From Bacteroidetes bacterium ADurb.Bin217 (lineage in GTDB: Bacteria; Bacteroidota; Bacteroidia; Bacteroidales; UBA1715), in NCBI GenBank assembly GCA_002069975.1, contig MWCJ01000029.1:1-34957 (forward strand): 34,957 nucleotides of DNA, given 5' to 3'. Shown piece after piece: positions 8,061 to 17,922 of the stretch; the first letter of the stretch is position 1, and every line of letters starts with the position of its first letter. A model generated the notes under the pieces. That model made no database searches and was not told the origin of the DNA. It was given only the letters and a program-made list of their open reading frames with translations. The position numbers and the translations under genes were made by a program.

Positions 8061-11000
8061 ATGAAAACTATCGGTACATTCATGAAAGTAGCTGTTGCAT
8101 TAATTTGCATGGTAAGTTTTACAACTGCATTTGCAGGTCCTCCTACATGGACAAGAGTAGACTACACAAACACTACAGCCTTTGTTGGCGAAGTTCAAAT
8201 TAACGCTTACGATGCGGGGTTCCCCGTTACTGTAGTAGACGGCGATTATATTGGGGCATTTGTAAACGGTGAATGCCGTATGATTGCTCAAATATTTACA
8301 TATAATGGTAAATTATATGTATCATCAGTAATTCATGGTGGGGATTTATTTGATAGTTATCCTTCTAATGATCCTTTAATTACAAATTCTCAAGAGTTAA
8401 TTGAATTTAGAGTATGGGATAATTCTGCCACTGCGCAAGTTAATCGTACCGTAAAAGGCACGTTAAAAGCAACACCTGGGGGTGAAGTTTTAGATTATAT
8501 AATAGGAAAACCAAATACCGATAGTCAATTAGCATCATTAACTGTTACCGGAGTTACATTAGTTCCTGCATTTAGTGCTGCACAAACCACATATACTGTA
8601 TCTATGCCGGCAGGAAGTACATTGCCGGCTTTAGCAGCATATACAGCAACGGTAGCCGATTCGCGAGCAACTGTTACTGTAACTCCTGCAACAAATTTCA
8701 CCACGGGTAACATAACTACAGTAGTAGTTACTGCCGAAGATGGAACAAAAACTACATATACAATAACATTTACCGAGCAGCCTTGTACCGTACTTGCTCC
8801 TACTGTTACTACACCGGTTCAATATTGCCAAGGTGCTACAGCTTCAGCTCTTACAGCTACCGCGTTTACAGGTTCTAATTTAAAATGGTATACCGTTGCA
8901 ACAGGTGGAGCTGCATCTACAGTTGCTCCAATACCATCAACTGCAATAGTAGGTTCTACAACATATTATGTATCACAAACTACTACATGCGAAAGCCCTC
9001 GTGCAGCAATAGTAGTTACAATAAAAGCTACTCCTTCGGCTCCTGTTGCTGGTTCTAATAGCCCAATATGCCAAGGAGAAACACTTAATTTAACAGCAAG
9101 TACTATCACCGGTGCTACATACGCATGGTCTGGTACTTTGTATACAAATGCAACACAAAATCCTTCGATTGCCAATGCTACTCCAAACAATGCAGGAACG
9201 TATACTGTAACTGCTACTGTTAATGGTTGTACTTCAACCGCAGGTACTGTAACTGTTGTAGTAAATGCTACTCCGGTTACTCCTACTACTACATCACCTA
9301 TTGCGTTAAATTTAGGCGACCCATCACCAAGTTTAACTGCTGCGGTAACCGATGGCGGAACAATTACATGGTATAATGCTTCAAATACTCAAGTTGGAAC
9401 AGGAAGTCCTTATGCTACAGGTATTTCTACTGCTACCGAAGGTAATTATACTTTCTCTGTAAGTAACAAAATTGGAACATGCGAAAGTGCGAAAGTGCCT
9501 GTGTCTGTTACCGTTTCTGGTTGTACAGCTGCGGCTCCTACCGTTACTACTCCGGTAGAATATTGCCAAGGTGCTACTGCAACTGCTTTAACTGCTACTG
9601 GTTCTAATTTAAAATGGTATACCGTTGCATCTGGTGGAACTGAATTACCAGCTGCTCCAATACCTTCAACTGCAACTGTAGGTTCTACAACTTATTATGT
9701 ATCGCAAACTACAACATGCGAAAGCCCTCGTGCAGCAATTGTTGTAACTATAAAAGAAACACCTGCGGCTCCTACTGCTGGATCTAATAGTCCAATATGT
9801 CAAGGTCAAACACTTAATTTAACTGCAAGTACTATCTCCGGTGCTACATACGCATGGTCTGGTACTTTGTATACAAATGCAACACAAAATCCTTCGATTG
9901 CCAATGCTACTCCAAACAATGCAGGAACGTATACTGTAACTGCTACTGTTAATGGTTGTACTTCAACCGCAGGTACTGTAACTGTTGTAGTAAATGCTAC
10001 TCCGGTTACTCCTACTACTACATCACCTATTGCGTTAAATTTAGGCGACCCATCACCAAGTTTAACTGCTGCGGTAACCGATGGCGGAACAATTACATGG
10101 TATAATGCTTCAAATACTCAAGTTGGAACAGGAAGTCCTTATGCTACAGGTATTTCTACTGCTACCGAAGGTAATTATACTTTCTCTGTAAGTAACAAAA
10201 TTGGAACATGCGAAAGTGCGAAAGTGCCTGTGTCTGTTACCGTTTCTGGTTGTACAGCTGCGGCTCCTACCGTTACTACTCCGGTAGAATATTGCCAAGG
10301 TGCTACTGCAACTGCTTTAACTGCTACTGGTTCTAATTTAAAATGGTATACCGTTGCATCTGGTGGAACTGAATTACCAGCTGCTCCAATACCTTCAACT
10401 GCAACTGTAGGTTCTACAACTTATTATGTATCGCAAACTACAACATGCGAAAGCCCTCGTGCAGCAATTGTTGTAACTATAAAAGAAACACCTGCGGCTC
10501 CTATTGCAGGTTCTAATAGCCCAATATGTCAAGGTCAAACGCTTAATTTAACAGCAAGTACTATCACCGGCGCCACATACGCATGGTCTGGTACTTTGTA
10601 TACAAATACAACACAAAATCCTTCGATTGCCAATGCTACACCAAACAATGCAGGAACATATACTGTAACTGCTACTGTTAATGGTTGTACTTCAACTGCA
10701 GGAACTGTAACTGTTGTAGTTAATGCAATACCTTCAGCTCCTCAAGTACAAAATGTTACAGCTATAGCAGGACAAACAATTCCAAATTTAACCGCACAAG
10801 GCGAAAATTTAACATGGTATGAATCTGCTCAATTAACTGCAGGTGTTCAAACCCAATCGTTTGCTACAGGTAAAACAGCACCGGGAACATATACATATTA
10901 TGTAACTCAAAAAGTATCTAATTGCGAAAGTGCTGCGGCAGAAATTTCATTAACTATTGAATGTGCTATCACTGCTCCTACGTTAGTTAAATCTCAAGAA

Positions 11001-13445
11001 TCTGTTTGTCAAGGTAGTTCATATACATTTACAGCAATAATTACATCGGGTAACTTTGCTGTATGGACAAACGAACAAGGAACAGTAGTAGGAAATAGTG
11101 CAACATATACTACAAGCACTGCCGGAACATATTATGTAAAACAACAAAATGCAAGTGCAACATGTATAAGCGAAACTACAGCTGCTACTTTATTTGTTAA
11201 ACCACTACCTGCAGCTCCTCAAACTACAAATGTAAGTGTATGTGAAGGAAATCAAGGAAGTTTATCAATAGGTGCTACAGCTTCATGGTATCAAAATCAA
11301 ACAGATGTAAATGCATTGTACAATGGTCTTACATTTAGTCCTAATGTAACTAATGCCGGAACATACAATTATTATGTAAGCGAAGTATTAAATGGTTGTG
11401 AAGGTCCAAAAGCTTTAGTAACATATACTATAGAGGCTAAACCATCAATTACTGTAAACGATGTAATTGTAACATTTGGAGCTTCAGTTCCTGATTTAAG
11501 TGTAACCACAGCAGCTCAAAATACAGTAAACTGGTATGAATCAAACAAAACAATATTTATTCAATCGGGAACTTCGTATGCAAGTGGACAAACTGCAATA
11601 GGAGTATATACTTATTATGTAGAAGCTGTTAGTCCACTTCAATGTGCATCGGCTAAAACAGCAATAACATTGCAAATTACTGATTGTAATTTAACTGCTC
11701 CAATTGTAAGCTCTACAAATTCAAATGTATGTGCCGGCTCTACTAATCCAACATTACAAGCTACAGCTGCTGAAAATGTTCGCTGGTATTCAGATGCAGC
11801 ATTAACACAAATAGTTTCAAATTCTGCACAATTTACACCTGCAGATTCAGAACCCGGAACCTATACGTATTATGCGGTACAATATGCAGCATGTGTAAGT
11901 CCTGCAAAATCAATTTCCTATACAATTAATGCTTTACCAAATCCACAAATATTTGCAGCATCAACTGTTAAAACAACAGATGCTCCTATTACAATTACCG
12001 TTTCACCTTTAGGTGGTAGTTTATTGGGAAGTGGATTACAAGGAACTACATTTGTTCCTAGTTCAGTGATTCCGGGCACCTACAACATTCAGTACTCGTA
12101 TACCGATGCGAATCAATGTACAAAAGCAGTAATTCACACAATTCAAGTAATTCAAGAACAAACAGTTGATAGAACCCAATTAGGCGACACATTATTACGT
12201 GCAAATGCTATTTATGCTCAATATAGTGAAAATCCGCTATATAGCTCAGCAGCTAAAATTGAACTTCAAAATGCTATAACTATTGGACAATTCTATTACA
12301 ATAATTATTTGAATTATGATAATACTGTAATGTTAGAACAAACTCTAGCGTTAAGCAATGCAATAACAGCGTTCTTACAAAGCTACAATCCGGTTACTGT
12401 AAATACCGATGCATTAGAAGCTAAAATTATTGAAGCAAATGCAACATATAATGCAAATCTTCCTAATGTAGGAACAAATCCTGGGCAGTATCCTGCAAGC
12501 AGTTTCATTGAATTACAAAATCAAATAAACATTGCTCAAAATAAAGTAGATAATCCTCCTGCAACACAATTAGAAGTAGATAATGCTGTAATTGTTTTAC
12601 AAAATGCAATAGACGCATTTATAGCAACACAAGTTCCAAACCCTGCAGTAGAAAGTATTACAACAACTCCTACTTTAGTAAAACTTGTAATTAACGAAAC
12701 GCATACGCCACAAGTAGTATATGCTCCGGTAGGCTCTTCAGGTACTATTCAATGGGTAAGCAGCAATACTTCTATTGCAACAGTAATAGCAGGAACAGGA
12801 CTAATTACTGCAAAAGCAAAAGGAACAACATCTATAACAGGAACATTGTTAGAAGATCCTTCAAAAACTGTTACTGTAGTAGTTCAAGTAAGTGGAACTC
12901 CAGCATTAACTTCAGCTACTATGAATAATTTAGGTAACAAAATTATACTTGAATTTACCGAACCAATGTCAGAACCATCAGCATCAATATATACTGACAT
13001 ACAAGTTACCGGTGTAAATCCATACTTCTACACAGTTACAAATGCTGAACGCGATCCATCGAACATGAATGTAATAATACTTAGTTTAGGTTCTGTAATT
13101 GATAATCCATCGTTAGTGTCTGTAGTTTACAGTGGAAATTCATTACAATCAGAAGCAGGTGCAAATGTTCAAAGCTTTAATACAAAACTTACTGTTGATA
13201 TTGATGTAATAGATGTAAATATCTTGGTTTATCCTACAGTTACATCATCTAAAGTAACATTAGTAGGTGTAGGTCAGGCAGATGTTATAAAATTAATTAG
13301 CTCTAACGGACAAGTTGTTTTAAGTGAAACTGTAAATGGCGACACACAAGAAATTGATGTAACAGCATTAGCTCAAGGTTCATACACTATTCTCGTAATG
13401 TCTAAAAACACTATACTTGTTAAAGCATCGTGTATTAAAAAATAG
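8061..13445 (+). CDS. Giant T9SS-secreted multi-domain Ig-like repeat protein
   Basis: A 1794-residue cell-surface or secreted protein with a signal peptide (about residues 1-25, ending AFA). About 26-153 is an N-terminal domain containing GDYIGAFVNGECR, and 154-240 looks like a cadherin-like beta-sandwich. From 243 to about 889 three kinds of Ig-like/PKD-like module alternate in the order A-B-C-A-B-C-A-B. More diverged Ig-like modules continue to about 1367. Two FIVAR-like helical modules (about 1369-1527) follow, then a BIG2-type Ig domain (about 1530-1612) with TPTLVKLVINET and VSSNTSIATV, and a SwmB-like domain. The last 80 residues are a T9SS type A sorting domain (ILVYPTVTSSKVTL to the end). 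An adhesin or matrix role is plausible, but the ligand is unknown. It is monocistronic, with its own promoter and terminator. Confidence 0.85.
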   Translation: MKTIGTFMKVAVALICMVSFTTAFAGPPTWTRVDYTNTTAFVGEVQINAYDAGFPVTVVDGDYIGAFVNGECRMIAQIFTYNGKLYVSSVIHGGDLFDSYPSNDPLITNSQELIEFRVWDNSATAQVNRTVKGTLKATPGGEVLDYIIGKPNTDSQLASLTVTGVTLVPAFSAAQTTYTVSMPAGSTLPALAAYTATVADSRATVTVTPATNFTTGNITTVVVTAEDGTKTTYTITFTEQPCTVLAPTVTTPVQYCQGATASALTATAFTGSNLKWYTVATGGAASTVAPIPSTAIVGSTTYYVSQTTTCESPRAAIVVTIKATPSAPVAGSNSPICQGETLNLTASTITGATYAWSGTLYTNATQNPSIANATPNNAGTYTVTATVNGCTSTAGTVTVVVNATPVTPTTTSPIALNLGDPSPSLTAAVTDGGTITWYNASNTQVGTGSPYATGISTATEGNYTFSVSNKIGTCESAKVPVSVTVSGCTAAAPTVTTPVEYCQGATATALTATGSNLKWYTVASGGTELPAAPIPSTATVGSTTYYVSQTTTCESPRAAIVVTIKETPAAPTAGSNSPICQGQTLNLTASTISGATYAWSGTLYTNATQNPSIANATPNNAGTYTVTATVNGCTSTAGTVTVVVNATPVTPTTTSPIALNLGDPSPSLTAAVTDGGTITWYNASNTQVGTGSPYATGISTATEGNYTFSVSNKIGTCESAKVPVSVTVSGCTAAAPTVTTPVEYCQGATATALTATGSNLKWYTVASGGTELPAAPIPSTATVGSTTYYVSQTTTCESPRAAIVVTIKETPAAPIAGSNSPICQGQTLNLTASTITGATYAWSGTLYTNTTQNPSIANATPNNAGTYTVTATVNGCTSTAGTVTVVVNAIPSAPQVQNVTAIAGQTIPNLTAQGENLTWYESAQLTAGVQTQSFATGKTAPGTYTYYVTQKVSNCESAAAEISLTIECAITAPTLVKSQESVCQGSSYTFTAIITSGNFAVWTNEQGTVVGNSATYTTSTAGTYYVKQQNASATCISETTAATLFVKPLPAAPQTTNVSVCEGNQGSLSIGATASWYQNQTDVNALYNGLTFSPNVTNAGTYNYYVSEVLNGCEGPKALVTYTIEAKPSITVNDVIVTFGASVPDLSVTTAAQNTVNWYESNKTIFIQSGTSYASGQTAIGVYTYYVEAVSPLQCASAKTAITLQITDCNLTAPIVSSTNSNVCAGSTNPTLQATAAENVRWYSDAALTQIVSNSAQFTPADSEPGTYTYYAVQYAACVSPAKSISYTINALPNPQIFAASTVKTTDAPITITVSPLGGSLLGSGLQGTTFVPSSVIPGTYNIQYSYTDANQCTKAVIHTIQVIQEQTVDRTQLGDTLLRANAIYAQYSENPLYSSAAKIELQNAITIGQFYYNNYLNYDNTVMLEQTLALSNAITAFLQSYNPVTVNTDALEAKIIEANATYNANLPNVGTNPGQYPASSFIELQNQINIAQNKVDNPPATQLEVDNAVIVLQNAIDAFIATQVPNPAVESITTTPTLVKLVINETHTPQVVYAPVGSSGTIQWVSSNTSIATVIAGTGLITAKAKGTTSITGTLLEDPSKTVTVVVQVSGTPALTSATMNNLGNKIILEFTEPMSEPSASIYTDIQVTGVNPYFYTVTNAERDPSNMNVIILSLGSVIDNPSLVSVVYSGNSLQSEAGANVQSFNTKLTVDIDVIDVNILVYPTVTSSKVTLVGVGQADVIKLISSNGQVVLSETVNGDTQEIDVTALAQGSYTILVMSKNTILVKASCIKK
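8787..10730 (+). repeat. 729-bp tandem repeats encoding three-module Ig-like units (243 residues)
   Basis: The period is 729 bp, exactly 243 codons, seen from shared words such as TTGTACAGCTG at 9521 and 10250. Within it, 9109-9774 and 9838-10503 (666 bp each) appear identical base for base. Flanking parts at 8787-9108 and 10504-10730 are recognisable but diverged copies. Each unit encodes one module starting PTVTTP and ending in VVTIK, one starting GSNSPICQG, and one starting SPIALNLGD. Confidence 0.9.
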
Positions 13446-13478
13446 ATAGTAGGTAGTTTTTTTCAAAATTTCTAAAGT

Positions 13479-13512
13479 AAAAAGGGTATACAGCAATGTG
13501 TACCCTTTTTTG
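13479..13512 (+). terminator. Strong terminator with GCAA tetraloop after the giant protein gene
   Basis: A 14-bp stem (one G-U pair), AAAAAGGGTATACA / TGTGTACCCTTTTT, is closed by a GCAA (GNRA-type) loop and followed by T-rich sequence. It sits 33 bp after the stop codon. Confidence 0.88.
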
Positions 13513-13559
13513 TTTATAACTTATAGAAAAGAGATATTATCTTTTAATATAACATACTG

Positions 13560-13567
13560 TATTTTTG
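13560..13567 (+). promoter_or_regulatory. -7 promoter element upstream of the helicase
   Basis: TATTTTTG matches TAnnTTTG. It predicts transcription starting near 13574 and a leader of about 70 bases to the preferred ATG at 13647. Confidence 0.5.
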
Positions 13568-13646
13568 TATTCCAATTTGAATTGTCAATACTATGTATTG
13601 CAAATCAAGTATACATTGGAATATCAACATAATACATTTCTTATAC

Positions 13647-15911
13647 ATGCAAGAATTATTAGACGGATTAAATGAGTCACAGAAGCAAGCTGTTTTAAAC
13701 ACACACGGACCTACACTTGTAATAGCAGGAGCAGGTTCGGGCAAAACACGTGTTTTAACCTTTAGAATAGCATATTTACTTTCGCAGGGAGTTCCTTCAT
13801 ATAAAATATTAGCTCTTACATTTACCAACAAGGCTGCAAACGAAATGAAAGAACGTATAATTTCGTTAGTAGGTCCTGATAAAGCAAGAGATTTATGGAT
13901 GGGAACATTCCATTCCGTTTTCTCAAAAATTTTACGATACGAATCGCAGGCATTAGGTTTCAACTCAAACTTTACTATTTACGACACACAAGATTCAAAA
14001 AGTTTAATTACTAAAATTATAAACGACTTACAACTCGACAAAGAGCATTACAAACCGGGAATGATTTATTCAATCATATCAAAAGCAAAAAATGATATGA
14101 TAACTCCAGATGCATATATTCAAGACAAAGAGATACAAAAACAAGATTATTATAAAAAAGTACCACAAACAGGAATTATCTATAAAAATTATGTTGGTCG
14201 CTGCAGGCAGGCCAATGCAATGGACTTTGACGATTTACTCTTGTATACAAATTATTTATTCCATTCAAACCAGGAAATACTTCATAAATACCAACAACGT
14301 TTTGAATTTATATTGGTTGACGAATTTCAAGACACCAACAAATCGCAACATTCTATTGTTCGAAAACTAGGATTTCCGCAACATAATGTTTGTGTGGTTG
14401 GCGACGATGCTCAAAGTATTTACTCGTTTAGAGGAGCAAAAATTGAAAATATTTTAAATTTTAGTAAAGAATATCCAACAAGCAATATTTTTAAATTAGA
14501 ACAAAATTATCGTTCTACACAAACCATAGTAAATGCCGCTAATAGTATAATTCAAAAAAATAAAAATCAAATTCCTAAAAAAACTTTTTCCGAATTAGAA
14601 CAAGGAAATCTAATAACGGTATTGCACTCGCAAACAGATATTGAAGAAGGGGTTGTGGTTTGTAGAGAAATTAACGAATTAACCAGATACAATAGTAATT
14701 ACAACGATATTGCAATTTTATATCGTACAAATGCACAGTCGAGAATATTTGAAGAAGTATTGAGAAAATATAATATTCCGTATAAAATATATGGCGGCTT
14801 ATCATTTTTTCAACGAAAAGAAATTAAAGATATCCTTTCATATTTCAGAACTATAATAAATCCTCGCGACGAAGAAGCTATATCGCGAATAATTAACTAT
14901 CCTGCACGCGGAATTGGTCAAACAACTATCGAAAAAATTACGCAATTGGCTTTGCGAAACAACATTTCTTTATGGGATGTTATACAGCATATTGAAAAAG
15001 CTTCAGACATATTACAAAAAGGAACAATATCAAAAATTGTTTCGTTTAGAACTATAATAGAAGCATGCATTGCCGATTTACAAACAGCCGACGCATATTC
15101 ATTGGCTTCGCGAATAATTGAACAATCGGGAATATTTGCCGATTTAAAAGCCGACACATCTATAGAAGGCAAAAGCAGATTTGAAAATTTACAAGCATTA
15201 CTTAACGGTATTAAAGAATTTGTTGAACAAGAAACAGAAGAAATATACTTACCTAATTATATCGAAAAAATTGCTTTATTAACCGATATTGACTCCGATG
15301 AAACCGAAAAACAGAACAAAATAACTCTTATGACAATTCATTCGGCAAAAGGTTTAGAATTCGAACATTGTTTTTTGGTTGGTTTAGAAGAAGGATTATT
15401 TCCATCAACTATGAATAACAGCAGCGAATATGATGTTGAAGAAGAACGCCGCTTGTTTTATGTAGCACTTACACGAGCCAAACAGTCAGCTACAATTTCG
15501 TATGCAACATCACGACGAAAATGGGGAAATTTAGACACTTGTAAACCAAGTAGATTTATTCAAGAAATAGATACTAAATACATTAAAAACTCGGGAAATA
15601 GCGGTTTTACAAATCAAAACTATTCGTTTTTAAACAAAGATGCTTTTCAAAAAAAACAGCAAACGCCACAATCGTTTGGTTCGTTTAAAAAACCAACGCA
15701 AGGAATAAAAATACCGGTTGACCCTACCTTTATTGCCGATAATCCGGAACATATAGAAGCCGGGCAAACAATAATACATGCAAGTTTTGGAAAAGGAATT
15801 GTAAAAGAAATTATTGGCAAATATCCAGATTCGGTTGCTCATATTCAGTTTACTGCAGCAGGTGAAAAAAAACTTTTACTCAAATTTGCAAAACTTAAAG
15901 TATTAGAATAA
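13647..15911 (+). CDS. UvrD/PcrA-type superfamily 1A DNA helicase
   Basis: An ATP-driven 3'-5' DNA helicase of the UvrD/PcrA/Rep group, 754 residues from the chosen start. Motifs in order: Q-motif LNESQKQAV, Walker A AGAGSGKT, TFTNKAANEM (Ia), LVDEFQDTN (II), VVGDDAQSIYSFRGA (III), QNYRST (IV), TIHSAKGLEFEHCFLVGLEE (V) and RRLFYVALTRAK (VI). The C-terminus has a Tudor-like FGKGIVKEI segment as in PcrA, which binds RNA polymerase in other bacteria. The in-frame ATG at 13593 would add 18 residues not typical of the family, so ATG 13647 (MQELLDGLN) is preferred. Likely roles are nucleotide-excision and mismatch repair. The group is certain, but pcrA versus uvrD cannot be settled by eye. Confidence 0.93.
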   Translation: MQELLDGLNESQKQAVLNTHGPTLVIAGAGSGKTRVLTFRIAYLLSQGVPSYKILALTFTNKAANEMKERIISLVGPDKARDLWMGTFHSVFSKILRYESQALGFNSNFTIYDTQDSKSLITKIINDLQLDKEHYKPGMIYSIISKAKNDMITPDAYIQDKEIQKQDYYKKVPQTGIIYKNYVGRCRQANAMDFDDLLLYTNYLFHSNQEILHKYQQRFEFILVDEFQDTNKSQHSIVRKLGFPQHNVCVVGDDAQSIYSFRGAKIENILNFSKEYPTSNIFKLEQNYRSTQTIVNAANSIIQKNKNQIPKKTFSELEQGNLITVLHSQTDIEEGVVVCREINELTRYNSNYNDIAILYRTNAQSRIFEEVLRKYNIPYKIYGGLSFFQRKEIKDILSYFRTIINPRDEEAISRIINYPARGIGQTTIEKITQLALRNNISLWDVIQHIEKASDILQKGTISKIVSFRTIIEACIADLQTADAYSLASRIIEQSGIFADLKADTSIEGKSRFENLQALLNGIKEFVEQETEEIYLPNYIEKIALLTDIDSDETEKQNKITLMTIHSAKGLEFEHCFLVGLEEGLFPSTMNNSSEYDVEEERRLFYVALTRAKQSATISYATSRRKWGNLDTCKPSRFIQEIDTKYIKNSGNSGFTNQNYSFLNKDAFQKKQQTPQSFGSFKKPTQGIKIPVDPTFIADNPEHIEAGQTIIHASFGKGIVKEIIGKYPDSVAHIQFTAAGEKKLLLKFAKLKVLE

Positions 15912-15938
15912 TACCAGTAATTCTCTCACTTTTTTTCG

Positions 15939-15946
15939 TATTTTTG
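15939..15946 (+). promoter_or_regulatory. -7 promoter element upstream of DUF4290-murA
   Basis: TATTTTTG matches TAnnTTTG and lies 19 bp before the ATG at 15966, implying a short leader for a two-gene transcript. Confidence 0.5.
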
Positions 15947-15965
15947 CATTATAATTTCAATATAT

Positions 15966-16595
15966 ATGGAGTATAATACTACACAAAAAAAACTAATTTT
16001 GCCCGAATATGGCAGAAATGTACAAATGATGGCGGAACACCTTTTACGTATAGAAGACCGCGAAAAACGTACAGAAGCAGCTCATGAGCTTGTTGCTATA
16101 ATGACAAATATGAATCCTTTGGTTAAAGAAACTAAAGATTACAAACAAAAAATTTGGGATTTTTTAGCTGAATTATGCGACCATAAATTAGATATAGACT
16201 TTCCGTATCCTATTACCAAAACTTCGGAATTACCTCCTCCCGAAAAATTAGAATACAATACCAGTAAAATAAAATTCCGTCACTACGGATTAATTATTGA
16301 ACGATTAATCGAAGCTGCTTCAAAATTTGAAGATGGCCCCGATAAAGAAGTTCTTATTAAAATGATTGCGAACCACATGAAAAAAACATATATAGCGTGG
16401 AATCAAAAATCTGTAAACGATTCTATTATCATTCATGATTTATTTAAACTTTCGCATGGTAAATTAAATCTATCGGAAGAAACTAAATTGATGCATGTAA
16501 GTGTAGCAAAAGAACAAACCAATAATCATAACAATAAAAAATTTGTAAATAGAAAGAATAACAACAATAATAATAAAAAAATTAAACGCAAATAA
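15966..16595 (+). CDS. DUF4290 family protein
   Basis: A 209-residue soluble protein resembling the Bacteroidota family DUF4290, of unknown function. The N-terminus (LILPEYGRNVQMMAEHLLRI, then EDREKRTEAAHELVAIM) and the central KFRHYGLIIERLIEAA are the conserved-looking parts. The last 35 or so residues are a low-complexity Asn/Lys tail of the kind that often contacts nucleic acid, but this is speculative. Its stop codon overlaps the murA ATG (TAATG), so the two are probably translationally coupled. The DUF4290-murA pairing is common in the phylum. There is no signal peptide. Confidence 0.8.
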   Translation: MEYNTTQKKLILPEYGRNVQMMAEHLLRIEDREKRTEAAHELVAIMTNMNPLVKETKDYKQKIWDFLAELCDHKLDIDFPYPITKTSELPPPEKLEYNTSKIKFRHYGLIIERLIEAASKFEDGPDKEVLIKMIANHMKKTYIAWNQKSVNDSIIIHDLFKLSHGKLNLSEETKLMHVSVAKEQTNNHNNKKFVNRKNNNNNNKKIKRK

Positions 16596-17902
16596 TGGCT
16601 GTTTTTAGAATTACAGGCGGAAAAAAATTGCGAGGCGATATATATCCGCAAGGAGCAAAAAATGAAGCTCTACAAATACTTTCGGCTGTATTATTAACAA
16701 AAAACAACATTACCATACGCAATATCCCTCGCATTAGCGATGTGCTTAGACTTATAGAACTCCTTATGAGTTTGGGCGTTAAAGTAACTCAAATTAACGA
16801 ACACGACTATACATTTCAGGCTAAAGACATAAATCTTGACTACCTGAATTCTAAAGAATTTTTAGCAAAAAGTACCAGCCTTAGAGGTTCTATTATGATA
16901 ATAGGTCCTTTATTAGCTCGATTTGGAAAAGGTTTTATTCCTAGTCCCGGTGGCGATAAAATAGGACGACGACGATTAGACACACACTTTATTGGATTTC
17001 AAAACTTAGGTGCAGAATTTTCGTTCGATACTAAAACAAGTAGCTTTACGGTAACAGCAAAAAAATTACACGGTGCGTATATGCTTTTAGACGAGGCTTC
17101 TGTAACAGGAACTGCAAATATAATAATGGCTGCAGTATTGGCTGAAGGAACTACCACAATATATAATGCCGCTTGCGAACCATATATTCAGCAATTATGT
17201 AAAATGCTCAATGCTATGGGAGCTAAAATTTCCGGAATTGCATCGAATTTACTTACAATAGAAGGTGTGAGCGAATTAGGCGGTTGTGAGCACACAATAC
17301 TCCCCGACATGATTGAAGTAGGTAGTTTTATGGGATTAGCTGCTATGACAGGTTCAGAAATTACCATAAAAAATGTATCTTACGATGATTTAGGTATCAT
17401 ACCTCAATCATTTGCTCGTTTGGGAGTTCAGTTTGAAAGACGAGGCGACGATATTTTTATTCCTGCACAAGATGTGTATACTATTCCAACATTTATCGAT
17501 GGATCTATTATGCATTTAGCCGATGCTCCTTGGCCGGGACTCACTCCCGACTTACTTAGCGTACTACTTGTAGTTGCAACTCAAGCTTCGGGAAGTGTGC
17601 TTATTCATCAAAAAATGTTTGAAAGTCGATTGTTTTTTGTTGACAAACTTATAGATATGGGGTGTCAAATAATATTATGCGACCCTCACCGTGCTACAGT
17701 AATAGGATTGGGAAATAAACAAAAACTTCGGGCTACCACCATGTCTTCACCCGATATTAGAGCCGGAGTTGCTTTACTTATTGCTGCAATGTCGGCAGAA
17801 GGTACCAGCACAATTCATAATATAGAACAAATCGACAGAGGATATGAATCTATAGATGCTCGATTGAACGCTATTGGTGCAGAAATTATTCGTATAGATT
17901 AA
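16595..17902 (+). CDS. murA: UDP-N-acetylglucosamine 1-carboxyvinyltransferase, Cys-to-Asp type
   Basis: MurA transfers enolpyruvate from PEP to UDP-GlcNAc, the first committed step of peptidoglycan synthesis. At 435 residues it is full length. The N-terminal GAKNEAL carries Lys22 and Asn23, and DIRAGVALLIAA near the C-terminus carries the conserved Arg. The mobile catalytic loop reads PGGDKIGRRRLDTH, so Asp121 stands where most MurA enzymes have Cys (Cys115 in E. coli). Natural Cys-to-Asp enzymes in other bacteria are active but insensitive to fosfomycin, so intrinsic resistance of this target is expected. It overlaps the DUF4290 gene by one base and converges with the MFS gene 20 bp away. 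Confidence 0.95.
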   Translation: MAVFRITGGKKLRGDIYPQGAKNEALQILSAVLLTKNNITIRNIPRISDVLRLIELLMSLGVKVTQINEHDYTFQAKDINLDYLNSKEFLAKSTSLRGSIMIIGPLLARFGKGFIPSPGGDKIGRRRLDTHFIGFQNLGAEFSFDTKTSSFTVTAKKLHGAYMLLDEASVTGTANIIMAAVLAEGTTTIYNAACEPYIQQLCKMLNAMGAKISGIASNLLTIEGVSELGGCEHTILPDMIEVGSFMGLAAMTGSEITIKNVSYDDLGIIPQSFARLGVQFERRGDDIFIPAQDVYTIPTFIDGSIMHLADAPWPGLTPDLLSVLLVVATQASGSVLIHQKMFESRLFFVDKLIDMGCQIILCDPHRATVIGLGNKQKLRATTMSSPDIRAGVALLIAAMSAEGTSTIHNIEQIDRGYESIDARLNAIGAEIIRID

Positions 17903-17922
17903 AAAACTATTTTAAATCCCTA

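Noticed and set aside
9109..10503. Assembly duplication as the sole explanation of the identical repeat
   Set aside because: Diverged copies on both sides show the region is genuinely repetitive and the unit is in frame. An assembly error is possible but not needed.
13544..13963. 139-codon minus-strand ORF over the helicase start
   Set aside because: It is antisense to conserved helicase motifs and to the promoter; no family resemblance.
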